This document shows positions 10,350 to 21,847 of a stretch of 64,000 bases of DNA, piece by piece. Below the pieces are notes generated by a model that was not told the origin of the DNA, searched no databases, and was given only the letters and a program-made list of their open reading frames with translations. A program made the position numbers and the translations under genes. The number at the start of each line of letters is the position of its first letter. Position 1 is the stretch's first letter. The DNA comes from Brachionus manjavacas (taxonomy: Eukaryota > Rotifera > Eurotatoria > Ploima > Brachionidae). Where the stretch lies: assembly GCA_019054805.1 (NCBI GenBank), contig JAHQIY010000004.1:5518001-5582000 (forward strand), written 5' to 3'.

Positions 10350-13300
10350 ATGCTCGGCTTTGTTGACTCTTTGGCAAACAAGACTAAATACCATCTGTTT
10401 GTAATTTTTTTTAAATTGGTTGAAATAATTTACAGCTTGGAGTGCGATAGCAATTTTGATTTTACGGTTCGGCAAATTAGTTTTTGTCCTGGGCGATGCT
10501 CGGTAAATTATACCCACAAAAGTGGGCTTAGACGAGCGCTGACCCTGAGCGAATTCGATGCCTCATGCAAGCAACCCAAGTCAATCAATTCGATCCAACA
10601 CGCTTCCCAGTACTATTACAGTTCAAAAGCGGAATTTGGTGAACCAAGCGGCGCCAAATACCGCGTTTTTATTTTTGACTTCAATTTGGTAAGTGGAAAT
10701 GTGTACATTGATTTCAAAAAATTGAACCTGACGCCCAACAACCACCCAGAGCCTCAAACCAATGTTTCCCTCATCATTAGCTTAGTCACTCACCAATTCA
10801 TGACTTTTCGAATTTTTAATCTACCCAGCCGTAGGTCCGAGTACATAAATGGCATCAAAATTCTACTAAATGGCGCAGCCAGCTTGGACTTGATGGAAAA
10901 AAAAGGAGATTTAGAAATCCAAGTGCACCACTCGCCTCTGTACCACTTCTCGCTCGATCGCAAAGAATGGATCGACTATTTGAACAGCCTGTTTGGTACC
11001 AAGATTGATGGCTATGTAGAGTATTTGTCTCAATTTTGTCACATTTCACATATCAGAATTGATGTGAATAAGATGGTTCTAAATTTGCACAACACCAACC
11101 ATTTCGTAGACTTTGTTAGGCCTTTGGAAGAGATGGAGAGTCTGAGTGAGAACATAGATGCCGAAGTGGCTCAGTATCATTTAGGAAAAACTTGTTTTTT
11201 AGATGTCAATGAGTCAGTCTATTTGGCAAATTTTGGCCAAAATAAGCTATTTTTTGCAATCAATTTTCAGCCGCACATATTTCTCGATATTGGTCAAAAT
11301 TGGGACAAAAATGAAAATTATTTGAAAATATTTATCAAAGAATGTGACATTTCAAAAATTTATAATTTAATTTTGTTTGTGAACAAGCGATTTGATCGAG
11401 GATCAAGTGAACAATGGCTTAAAAAGTTGATCATAGATGAAAATTATTGCCATCTCAGAATTTACGTAAGTTGTTTTAATTGTTTAATTTATTTTTTCGA
11501 ATCAAATTATTTAATCTTGTTCAAATAAGTGATAAAAATATTTGAAAAGTTTTCAACATCTAAAATATGCGTGCTTAGAGCTTTTAGATTAGAATTTTCA
11601 ATTCAAGATTTGTTTAACTTGATAGCTAAATGATTAGAGTAAAACGCATATTTTCAGGTTTTTTTTTTTTTCATTTTTGGCTTACTAGATCTTGTTTATT
11701 CATAATAAATAAATTGGTAATATTTTAGTTTGAATTATTTGATTTTTTAAATATTACAATTGAAAAATTTGATTTGAATTCAAATTTCGTTCTATTGTTG
11801 TTTTGATTTTAATTTTCTTACTTGATAATTTGAAATTAGAATTCATTTTTTCTATTATAAAAATTAGACAAAACGATTTTTTTGAATTTTTTGAAAAGCT
11901 TTTTAGAAGCAGAATAAAAAATATATTTCAAACAGAATTCTTTCTTTTTTTTTTCTTTCTTATTTCCTTGAAGCGTTTAAAAGAGTCTCTCTTAAAAAAG
12001 TTAAAGTAAGAGTCACAACTTGCTATTGTCTTTTAGTACCTTTATTTTGTAAAGATTTTCATCACATGATTTATTTAAAAAAATTTTCGTAAAAATTAAT
12101 TTAATTTAAAAAAATGCTGATGAAACTGTGGTCGAAGAAAAAAGTTGTGAATTGGTTTAAACTTTACTATTATAGTACTTTACTATTATTGTTAATAAAA
12201 TTTAACGAATTCACAATTTGACTAATTAAAAAAGTCAAATGAACCTTAGCTTATTTTAATTTCTTACGAAGATATTATAAAAATTTAAATCTTGAATCAA
12301 ATTAAAAATATTGTATTTTTTTTTATTTATTTTTAAATATCGAAATATTAAGACAATTTGACATTAATTTGCTTAAAATTGCTTAAAAAAAATATTTGAT
12401 TGATTTTCTTATGTTTCACTTTCAATAGCTAAATGATTAGATAATTTATAAAATAAAATTTTGAGAGAATTAATTTATTGTAAAAAAAGATGTGATCTAA
12501 AAATTAATTATGTGATAGTTTAATTTTTTTTTAAATTTTAACAATTCATTTTAATGCTGGGACATCAAAAAAACTATAATATTTTTTAGATTGATGTACT
12601 ATTATTGTTAATAAAATAATGTTAAGAACATATAAAAATAATCCATTGTTAATATTAAATAAATTAAATCAATTAACAAACAAAATAGTAATCTTTAATT
12701 AGAATTATACATATATTTCATGTATCTTAATTTATATGTATCAAAAATTGAATCAAATTAATTTTAAAAGTTGATTTTTATTTGTCTAATTTTTTTATTT
12801 TTAAAATAAATTTTATCTTAATATAGAATATCTAATGAGTAGAATATCAAATTTCAAAGTAATTTAATAATAATAAATTTTTAGATTTTAATTTAAAATC
12901 TAAATATATTTTTTTTGCTTTAAAGAAAATTCTCCTAATTTCACACTCTAATGTTCAGACTGTTCAGCCAATTTTTTTCTTTAAAAGGTAAAAGAAACCT
13001 TCAACAATTCTGAAGAAGTATTAGCTCGGTACAGATTTACAAAAAATAAAAAAATTCAAGCATGAAGATTTTTGTATTTTAGTTGAAAAAATAATTTAGT
13101 CAAATGTTAAAGTGTATTATATTGTTAGAACTTAATAATGAACATTATTTAAAAATTTAAATAAAATAATGGTTCAAGAATAAAGGATATTAAAATTTGA
13201 AAAAGTGTAAGTAGACATCATCCGACATTTGAGAGTTTCCTTTTTTTAAAAATTAAAGGTAACACAGAATTTTGTGATTTTTTTAATAAAAAAATATATA

Positions 13301-16300
13301 TTAAGAAATGGATTTTTATCGATTGATAGAATTGAAATCTTTAGAAATTCTGAGAACAAATTTTAAGAAAATTATCATACAAATTTTATTTAATTTTTAT
13401 CTTATATGATTTTTTTATTTATAAAACCGATTCTTTTTTGACTTTTTTTCTTTTAGGTTTATTCAAAAATGCTTAAAAAAAAGGAAAAAAAAATTTCCCA
13501 AATTAATATTTAAAATTTTGAAAGAAATATTTAGTATCTATATTTAGTATCAAAATACAAATTCAATAATTTATTTGCAGAATTTGAATTAAAAAATTAA
13601 TGCATATTGATGATTTCAATATTAAATTAAAAAAAAACATATCGTGATAATAAAGTCCTTTTGCCAAATAGTTTTTCTAAATGGCAATAAATAATTTTTT
13701 TCTTAATGAAGTTCTGAGAATATAATATTTAAATTAAAAAAAAATTACTTAAAAAAAAACGGCAAAGAATTAACCACAAAGTACACAAAACTGGACAATT
13801 TATAAGAATATTTATTGTTGAAGGAGCCACTTGTATAAGATTTAGAATTAAAAATAAAATAGATTAAAATGTTTTAAATTAATATTAAATTGCAATTTTT
13901 TTAAAGGCAAATGCTGATGTATTTACTTTGCTAAATGCACAACACCACTACATAAAATATGACTATAACTTAAGTGAAATAAACCACCGAAACAAATCCA
14001 AGACAGAATCAAGACTGGATTTTAGGCAAAAAATTTTCGAACTGTTGGATAAGAAGCAACTCAAATCATTTGTCTATATGAAAGTTATACCTAATGCTAC
14101 AGAAATCGAGCTTCGATTTTTATCTGGTAAATCTTTTATAAAATAATTTGAAATGAGTTAAATAAAATTTAAATTAGACAAAATTACCAATCATTATTCT
14201 CCCGACAAGTTTTACAACACAATAAATCAACAGATAATTTTGGAAAAAGAAGTCGATAAACAAGGACTATCTGAAAACATGCCCGAAAATAAATCTAATA
14301 GTTTTTCAATAAAATTCGCAATCTTGGAATCAGTTGTTAAAGAATACTTTCATAGTAAAGATATTGATCTCAACGCATATCTCAGATACAATCAAATACA
14401 AAGTGAAACGAGGAACAGTTATGACTTTTTGAATGAAAAAAATGATGAAATTGAATATTTTTGGATAAGTGATAAAAAATGCCGCATTACTATTCTTGAT
14501 TCGGAAATATTTCCAGGCATTTATCCGTACTTGTTATTTTTTAACTCAAATCTTTACACCAATCAATCAAATTGTTATTATTTTGATCAAGCAACCAACA
14601 CTTATCACATGATGGTAAGTAATTACAAAATCTGATTAGAAATATTTTTTCAATTACAATTTATTCTTTTATTACAAAATATAAATAATAATAATAATAT
14701 AAGCTACGGCAATCAGGCTTGCAAATATGACAAAGGGTAATTCGAGAATACATTTAAAAAGAAAGGATTCAAAAAAAAGAAAAAGATTTTTTAAATATGC
14801 CAAATAAATACGAAAATAAATGGCAAAATTTTCTTAATATGTGAACTCTTTTGAACTTGATTATTTTTTAATTGATGAGATCAGAATAAGTTATGAAATT
14901 TTGATTTATTTTCTAGATAATTTTTTTTTTGAAAAAATACATTTTTTAAGAATCTAGGAAATTTGAATTTTGGACTGTTTTATACAGAATAAATTGATAA
15001 AATTTCAAAATTTTTGTTTTAATTTTCAATAAATCTTATTTAATTAAAAATACGAAAAAAAAATAATTCAATTAAAAAAAGAATCAAATTTTACTTGAAT
15101 CTCTGGATATTTTTTGTCAACATGACTTTTTTTCTGAAAAAAACATATTTTTTTAGTACAGTACGTTTTAAAACTAACTTCACTAATTTATTTTCCTTTC
15201 CAATTCTTTTTCTTTTTCTCTTTTTTTTTCGTAGAGTAATAAGACAAAATTCAGACAATTTGAATTTTAAAATTTTTTTAAATTAAAAAAATAATCAGGT
15301 TTAAAAGTGTTCTCAACACAATTGCAAAATTTTTGTTTTTTTCTTTTACTTTTTTGCCGAATTTTATCCCAAAGATTGAATTTTAAAAATTCTTATAAAG
15401 ATGCATTAGGCTCTTCTTTTCCAATAAAGTTTAGGCACCAAGGAATCACATATTTATAGATAAAAATAAAAAGCTTAAATATCAAAAATATGTTCAATAG
15501 AGTTTTTCAATCGGTCCATACTCAAAAGGTTAACTATTTTAATAGAAATTAACAAACTATCTTTTTTAGCTAGGATTCAATTTTAACCATGAAAGCTACA
15601 TCAAAACATTCTATTTCAACCTGAAAAAAAACATCAATGAAATAACTGAATTCAACTATCTGAATGTAAGAAAATTTTTTATTCTTTTTTTTAAATTCTA
15701 AAATTTAATTGTAGAAGCGACTGGAAGCCGAAAGAGAAAAGGCTATTCGAGGTTATTACAACAATATTATTTTAAAAGCCATTGAATCTAGTTACAAAGT
15801 AGTTTCAAAATCCAAATTAATCGAATATTCAAATGGCGAAAACAATTACGAAATTACTTCCATAATCAAATTCAAAAGTCTTGATGATGCTATTTTGTGG
15901 TCCCCAGAATACTGCTGGCTGTCCCAACTCGACTGTTATAACTATGTTGATTCATTTTTTTTTAGTAAAAATGTTAACCAAGGTGACTTTTATTACTATG
16001 ATGAATTCGATTCTCCCTGGAAGACGGAACAAGAATTTGACTTTGGTTCAAATATGGGCCGTTATCGAAGATCTTTTGATTACGGATTTGAAGCTCAAAC
16101 TAAACTTGTCAATCATTTATTATTAAATTACAGCACTAAAATTCAAAAGGTTCAATCAAAAAAAAAATATTTTTTACACGAAATAAAGCTAAAACTAAGA
16201 CTTGATAAGACACCTAAATACTTCAAAATTGTGCTATGTAATTTAAAGCCGTTTGCTGGCTGTAATGACTCTTTCAAGACAAACGAAAATTATTCAAGAG

Positions 16301-17014
16301 AAAAGCCTCATCTAAGCGAAGCAGTATTTTTTTTTAATATTAATAAATTTTTTTTTTAATTTTTTTTCAAGTGTGAAGAAACAAAGTTAAAGCAATTTTT
16401 TGAACAAAATTCTGTGGAAAGAAAAATGAAGACTGTTTTTGTGACCAAATTTGACCAAAATGGCAATTTGATCGAGTTTGTGGACTATGACTCAAATGAC
16501 AGAAACACACATAGAATTCAGTGTTCAAAATTAATTCCAAAAAATGCGCTAAACGATGCTCAATTGACAAGTCCAACATTATCCCATAAACCAACCTCTA
16601 GCCTGCCGCAAACTCAAAATTTTTACCAATCGGTCTTACTGTTTTTGAATTTAAATAAATTGACAGTAATTCTAATTTCTGTTTCTTCAATTGTTTCTCT
16701 TTTTTTAATTATTCTTGTAATACTAATTTGTAAAAAATCTAGCCGTAAGTCAGACTTCTAAATTTTACAAAAATAATTTTTTAATTAACTTTTAAAAAGG
16801 TACTAATAATTCTGAGTTAAATTCACATCTGTCCAAAGGGAGCATTGAATTAAAGCCACTCAATCGTGTCAAAGTAGAGTACGAGAACAGAGAGAACATA
16901 GAACAAAAATTTAAACTTTTGAAAGCGGAAAAAAATGGAAATTTATTCAATAAAAAAAATAGACTCAAAAAAAAGAAAAAATTCAATTTGAAAAAAACCA
17001 TATGTGAAGTTTGA
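10350..17014 (+). CDS. unrecognised type I single-pass membrane protein (7 exons)
   Basis: Function unknown. Exons: 10350-11465, 13907-14126, 14178-14614, 15570-15665, 15715-16323, 16372-16744, 16800-17014; the frame is continuous for 1021 residues to TGA. Residues ~14-32 (YHLFVIFFKLVEIIYSLEC) look like a signal peptide or signal anchor. About 870 residues of extracellular sequence follow, with scattered cysteines, many N-x-S/T sites and no repeats. Exon 6 carries a clear transmembrane helix (LTVILISVSSIVSLFLIILV) and a CKKSSR stop-transfer. The ~80-residue cytoplasmic tail is very lysine-rich. Exon 1 has more G+C and less biased codons than the later exons. Introns are mixed: four of 48-55 bp, one of 955 bp and one of 2441 bp. 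An AATAAA lies at 17111-17116. The start is the first ATG of the open frame. No domain was recognised; a lineage-specific receptor or adhesion protein is possible but unproven. Confidence 0.8.
11466..13906 (+). other. 2.4-kb intron 1 of the membrane-protein gene
   Basis: Starts GTAAGT directly after codons for LRIY and ends TTTTTTAAAG before ANADVF. It is mostly low-complexity A/T. It holds a LINE/SINE tail at 13007-13050 (separate entry) and otherwise nothing recognisable. Confidence 0.75.
13007..13050 (+). repeat. LINE/SINE 3'-end remnant (CGGTACAGA tail family)
   Basis: Reads ATTCTGAAGAAGTATTAGCT followed by CGGTACAGATTTACAAAAAA. It matches the 3' ends at 8296-8347 and 48251-48302 in both order and spacing. 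It sits in sense orientation inside intron 1 of the membrane-protein gene. Confidence 0.6.
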
Positions 17015-18313
17015 ATTAAACAGTGCAAAAAAGATAGTTGATAGACGACAGTAATTTAAATCTCAGGTTATGTCTTGTGTAAATAATTAGATAATTATTA
17101 ATGAATGTTTAATAAAACTTTAGTAAGTTACACAAAGAAGTTTGTTTAGTAAATTCCATGAGGTTTTATACTTTAAATTAAATTTAGTATTTTTTTTCAA
17201 ATATCACAAATAAAATCTGCCTTGATATTTTAAAAAAAGAAAATCGGATTTTAATGAATTCGATTTAAATTTAGTAGAGTCGATTTTGTAACACATGCGA
17301 GAAGCTTAAGTGCTATGGCTATTTTAAAATATTTTATTTAAATTTTTGGCAGTAAATTTTTTTATTAGAAAGTTTAAAATGAAACTCGAAATTTCAATTA
17401 AAATATCAAATTAATTAATTTGTACAAAAAAAAAATCAAAATATATGCTATATTACATTCTTTTTGTGGTGCCATTTATCCCATTTTTTAGTTTGTATTT
17501 CTATTTTATTATGTTTTAATGTAACAAACCGGTAAAATTATTTTATTTTAAAGTGTATGGTTTTTTTTTGATTAATTTAAAAATTGTGAGTTTAATTTAT
17601 TTTTAAATAAATTTTTTTTTCTTGAATAAGAATTTATTAAATTTTATTCTCAAAGTTTTTTCGATTGTTTAAATTGTATTTGCCAACAATATATAAAATA
17701 TTATAGTCAAGACTATCTAAAATAAAATTTTATTAATTGTTTATTAATAAAGATTATGAAGTTGAAATTGCCAGGCTTTTTTCTAATATCTGATTTTAAG
17801 ACAATTTTAATTTGAAATGGCTTGTAAATTCACATTGATCAAGGTTTTTCAAAATAATCCATTGCAAAAGTATCTCCAAATTTGAGATATTCAATTATAG
17901 ACAATACCCTGGCAATTTTCGGTTGCCTAATGTGGAATAGTTTTTATCGCCATTTAAAAACAATGACAATGACAAAAAAAATATTTAATAAAAATTAATT
18001 TGAACTTATACTCCCATTAGTATATTCCCATTATCTATTTTTGATGATTTTTAAAAACTAAATTCAAAAAACAATTTTCAATCTTGGACTTTTTTCAGAA
18101 TCTTTAATTTTAACACAGCAGCAAAATTTAGGATCAAATTTTTTTAACAAAAAACTATTTTTAATTATTTTTTTAAATTTTTTGTTTTTTTTATCCTAAT
18201 CTTTAATTCAGCACCATAATTGAAAAACTTGAATAACATAATTTTGATTCAATATTTGTTAATTTAATAATTACCTCTAATTTAATTTTTTTTTTAACAT
18301 TTGTAATCTTGCC
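17015..18313. other. intergenic DNA between membrane-protein gene and transposon
   Basis: Contains the likely poly(A) signal AATAAA at 17111-17116, about 100 bp after the stop codon. Beyond that it is A/T-rich filler without frames or recognisable elements. Confidence 0.5.
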
Positions 18314-18322
18314 CTTTTTACA

Positions 18323-19152
18323 GGTATTCTTTAAAAACAGCACCCGTCATAAAAGCGAAAAAACAGCACCTTGTGTAAACCGCATTAAATATTATAAAAT
18401 ACCTTTTTTTTATATATTTATTTCTAACAACCTCAATTTTAATAAACATCATTTTTTAAATTAAAAAATCAAAAATCAATAAAAATCAAAATCTTGAACT
18501 ATAGAACCAAAATCAGTAGGAAGCTCCAGACGATTATGACAAACCGTTTTGTCCAAATCTCATCATAAAGCTAGAGTCAACTATGAGAAAACGCCACAAT
18601 TTAAGTTCATTCCTTACAATCTTAGAGAATTAAATTACTAAATAGCTTTCTTTTTTTTCCTTATTCACTCCTTGTGAAGCATAGGGTTCATTACTTTTGA
18701 TTTCCACTCAAGTCGAACTAAATAGCTTAATTAGAACTAAAATAAAATAAAATAAAAATAAATAAAATTTTGTCAGTGCAAAATTATTAAATAGTCATCT
18801 CAATATAAATATATTTGTCAGTCGTTTAGTTTTTTTGTCAGAATAATTAGTTGTTTATTGTCAGCTAAAATAGATTAAATTAGTCACCACTTTTAGTTAT
18901 TTTTGTCATCTTAAAAAAATTAAATTTGTCACCCCCAAAAAATTTAAGCGTTTCTTTTTTAAAAATGTTTTTCAGTGAACGAAACAGCTTTTTTGTGGTT
19001 TCTGAGGTCAAGAAATACGATTTTGAGGTAGGTTTTACAAAATAAACTATTAATCATGATTTAAAAAAAAAAGTTTTTTATAATATTTAATGCGGTTTAC
19101 ACAAGGTTCTGTTTTTTCGCTTTTTTGACGGGTGCTGTTTTTAAAGAATACC
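18323..19152. mobile_element. non-autonomous DNA transposon with 77-bp TIRs (MULE-like)
   Basis: The left end (18323-18399, starting GGTATTCTTTAAAAACAGCA) and the right end (19076-19152) are inverted copies of 77 bp with two mismatches. Flanking 9-mers CTTTTTACA (18314-18322) and CTTTTAACA (19153-19161) look like a 9-bp target-site duplication with one difference. Long TIRs with a 9-bp duplication are typical of Mutator-like elements; an 8-bp hAT-type reading with CAGG ends is possible but fits less well. No transposase is present. A short exon-like frame near 18965 (MFFSERNSFFVVSEVKKYDF, then GAGGTAGGT, a donor-like site) and a cluster of TGTCA motifs lie inside. A LINE tail is nested at 18649-18716. 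Confidence 0.85.
18637..18728 (-). mobile_element. nested 68-bp LINE 3' end with perfect 12-bp target-site duplication
   Basis: ACTAAATAGCTT occurs at 18637-18648 and again at 18717-18728. The 68 bp between them, read on the minus strand, is GAGTGGAAATCAAAAGTAAT then GAACCCTATGCTTCACAAGG and so on, ending in an A-rich tail. The same sequence ends the RTE-like LINE fragment at 32.8-33.2 kb on the plus strand (GAGTGGAAATCAAAATTAAT). This is therefore an extreme 5'-truncated LINE insertion that landed in the DNA transposon after it. Confidence 0.85.
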
Positions 19153-19314
19153 CTTTTAACATCTAAATATGATTTTGAAAAGTTAATAAAACTAAATAAA
19201 AAAATAAGATAAGTGTATTTTAACATTAATTAAATCATACTTTTATTTTGAAAATAATTAAATAAAGTTTTTAAACAATTTGAATATTTATTCTAAAAAC
19301 ATAACTACTAAAAT

Positions 19315-20293
19315 TTATTTCCTTTGCCAAATTGTAATTAAACAAATGGTGTACTGAAATTTTCGTCTTGTTTCTCTAATAAGCATTGGTAATTCAGTTT
19401 GATAGCTCAAATCGAAAGAATCACCCATAGCAGTCTTAAGTCCATCAATACCATTAACTTCTCTGCCATTTTCATCAACAAATCCTCCTATCCAATTTTC
19501 TTTAGGAGTATATTGTGCTCCCCATGTAAACGGAGTGGACATAATAACATACTTTCGAGGTTTCACCAAAGTTTTAAGTCGATTTAAAAACTTCATCGGT
19601 TCGGTCAATCGACAGATCAAATTTGACGCAAGCACCAGATCAAATTCTCCTAAATCTTCTCTTAAATTGCAAGCATCTCCGACTTCAAAGCTTAATCTGT
19701 CACCATTCACCTCTGGGTCGAGTTGGTAGACTAATTTTTGGTTAAGATCTCCCTCTAGAGTGCATTCATACTCAATTTTCTTTTCAGCTAAGATTTTTTT
19801 ACAATGATCAATAAAATTAACACTGTAATCAATTCCAATCACTTGGTCAAATAGTTTTGAAAGTTCAAAGCATGATCGACCTACAGCACAGCCAACATCC
19901 AGAGCTCTTCTTGGATGAGGCTAAAAAATTATATTGTAAAAATTTTAAAAAATAATTTTTTCTTAAATTTTAAAATTGATTTACATGTTCTGAGAAGAAA
20001 ATTTCAGGGCAATGATCGCGGCATAACAAAGCAACGTTCCGGGGAAACAAGACACAATTGCGGATATCAGAATATTGGCTCAATTCGGACAAGATAATAT
20101 CGTTGACCTCAGCAAAGTTGAATAGCATGTATTGATCCAATAAGGCTTTTTCTTCATAAATTTTGCTTTGCTCGGCTTTTTTCCCTTTACATTTTGATTT
20201 GCACAAGAGACGCTTTAAAAGTATGTATCCAGCAACTGATAAGGCTCCACTTGTGAGCGAAACCAAAGCTATATAGGAACTATGATGCGGCAT
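19315..20293 (-). CDS. OvoA-type 4-mercaptohistidine N1-methyltransferase domain protein, membrane-anchored
   Basis: A predicted SAM-dependent methyltransferase of the kind that forms the last domain of OvoA, the ovothiol synthase, where it methylates the imidazole of 4-mercaptohistidine. Exons on the minus strand: 20293-19985 and 19920-19315 with a 64-bp intron; 304 residues. The frame is open upstream to a GTG at 20314, but the first ATG is at 20293. Residues 7-28 are hydrophobic (YIALVSLTSGALSVAGYILL) and followed by a lysine/cysteine-rich stretch, so a signal anchor is likely. Then come YEEKALLDQYMLFNF, motif I ALDVGCAVGRS (109-119), IGIDYS, GDACNL, FDLVLASNLICRL, TPFTWGAQYTPKENWIGGF, LIRETRRKFQYT. 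These follow the OvoA C-terminal domain closely. The sulfoxide-synthase and DinB domains are absent. TTTATT (poly(A) signal complement) is at 19287-19292. Substrate is inferred from similarity only. Confidence 0.82.
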
Positions 20294-20690
20294 TTTAAAA
20301 CTTGCTAAAAACACGCTTTTGTAAAAATAAAAATTTTCAAAGAATGATCATTTATGCTCTTTTTATATTAATTTTGAAAGCGTTTCCTAAATATACACTA
20401 TAAACCTTGATTACCATCAATTTTTACGAATGTGCACAAATTTTTTTCTTTCTTTATCCAAACGATGTGTTCTTTAAAGCATTTTTTCTTTAAAATTAAA
20501 AAAAATTCAAAACTTTCCAGGACTAGGCTGAATGTGCTGCTCAAGACACTTTTCAATGTCCCGAATAAAATTCAGCATTAACATATATTAACATGGTTAA
20601 TTTGCCAAATAAACTCTAATATATTATAATTCTACTTGAATTTTGAGAAAAAAAATTTAAATTGAATAATTTGGGTTTTTATTTTTTCAA
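20294..20690. promoter_or_regulatory. 397-bp divergent promoter, methyltransferase / syntaxin-6
   Basis: The start codons at 20293 (minus) and 20691 (plus) face away from each other with only 397 bp between them, so the two promoters must overlap or be shared. The middle (20500-20560) is less A/T-biased than the flanks. No core promoter motif is clear. Confidence 0.5.
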
Positions 20691-21847
20691 ATGAGTTCGG
20701 ATCCGTTCAATATTGTCAAAGAGTAAGAAAATAACTAGCCCAAAATGGCCCAATTTTAATCAATTTTTTGGCAGAGAGCTAAAAAAAACTGTGACCAAGA
20801 CTCAGAGTTTAATAAATAAATACAATAATGTGATATCTGGTAATGGCACTGACGCCGAAGCTCAGAACATTTTTAGTGAAATTCGTATAAGTGTGAGAAG
20901 CATTAACTGGGATTTGCAGGATTTGAGTGAAACTATAGGTTGGTTGATTTTATGGTTGATTTTTTTTCAAATTTTTGAAATTAAATTTTGAAGAAATTGC
21001 TTCAAAAAATCCGAATAAATTTAATTTAACTAATTATGAGATTGAAAATAGGAAGCGATTCATCGAGCAGACCAGAGACTTTGTCCAAGTAGAAAAAAAT
21101 AAGTCACAACTATAGAAACTTTTATGTTTATTTAAGAAAATACAACAAAATTATAGCATTGATTTCGAGAAGAATTCTTCGGCAAACTTGGTACAAACCG
21201 ATAAAATAAACATCCGAGTTCCAGATCTAATCTCAAATTCGACCAAAAATTACAAAGAGAATGCCAACTTTGATATTGATGACGAGTCCGATTACGAATT
21301 AGACACAAGACTGCCATCACGGAATCAGAAGGGTGCAAATTTTGATTTTGGCCAAAAAAAAGAACCTAGCAGCAGATATGTTTCGGTTCAGATGCAGCAT
21401 GAGGTTTTTCAAATATTGAATTTTAATGTTTTTGCATCAATCTTTTTTTAAGGACATTTTCAAAGAACAAGACAAAAATCTGGATCTAATTAGTACTCGA
21501 GTGAGCAGCTTGAAGAATATTAGTCAAACAATGCAAAACGAACTAGATGACCAAGCGAATTTGCTGGATGACATTGGAAGAGAAATGGACACAGCTGATT
21601 CCAGAATGCAAAATGTGATGAAGAAAGTAACCAAAGTTCTTCATTTGAGTAGCGGTAATTTTGTTTTAATTGAATAAAATAACACTTTTTTAAAAAATTT
21701 CAAAGTGTCTTTATTAATTTTGTGATTATTTTATTAAAATTAGTTAACTCTATGTTTTTTTTTTAAGATAAGCGACAATGGACATTAATTGGAATTTTGT
21801 TGTTAGCAATATTTATTGTGATCATTTTATTTATAATTCTTCCCTAA
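20691..21847 (+). CDS. STX6: syntaxin-6/10 family Qc-SNARE (6 exons)
   Basis: A t-SNARE acting in trans-Golgi and endosome membrane fusion. Exons: 20691-20722, 20775-20938, 20994-21102, 21157-21403, 21453-21654, 21768-21847; 277 residues in frame. The N-terminal three-helix domain begins MSSDPFNIVKEELKKTV and contains SINWDLQDLSETI and NRKRFIEQTRDFV, like human STX6. A polar linker (about 105-180) follows. The SNARE helix runs from EQDKNLDLIS to MKKVTKV with the zero-layer glutamine in ELDDQANLLDD (about Q218). The protein ends in a C-terminal anchor (LIGILLLAIFIVIILFIILP). The conserved DKRQW precedes the anchor as in STX6. The first ATG was chosen because it restores the family N-terminus. 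The donor of intron 3 (GTCACA at 21103) is non-standard and the least certain boundary. An AATAAA lies at 21948-21953. Confidence 0.92.

Noticed and set aside
20312..20314. Upstream GTG start for the methyltransferase giving seven more residues
   Set aside because: An animal mRNA would be expected to use the ATG at 20293, which directly precedes the signal-anchor sequence.
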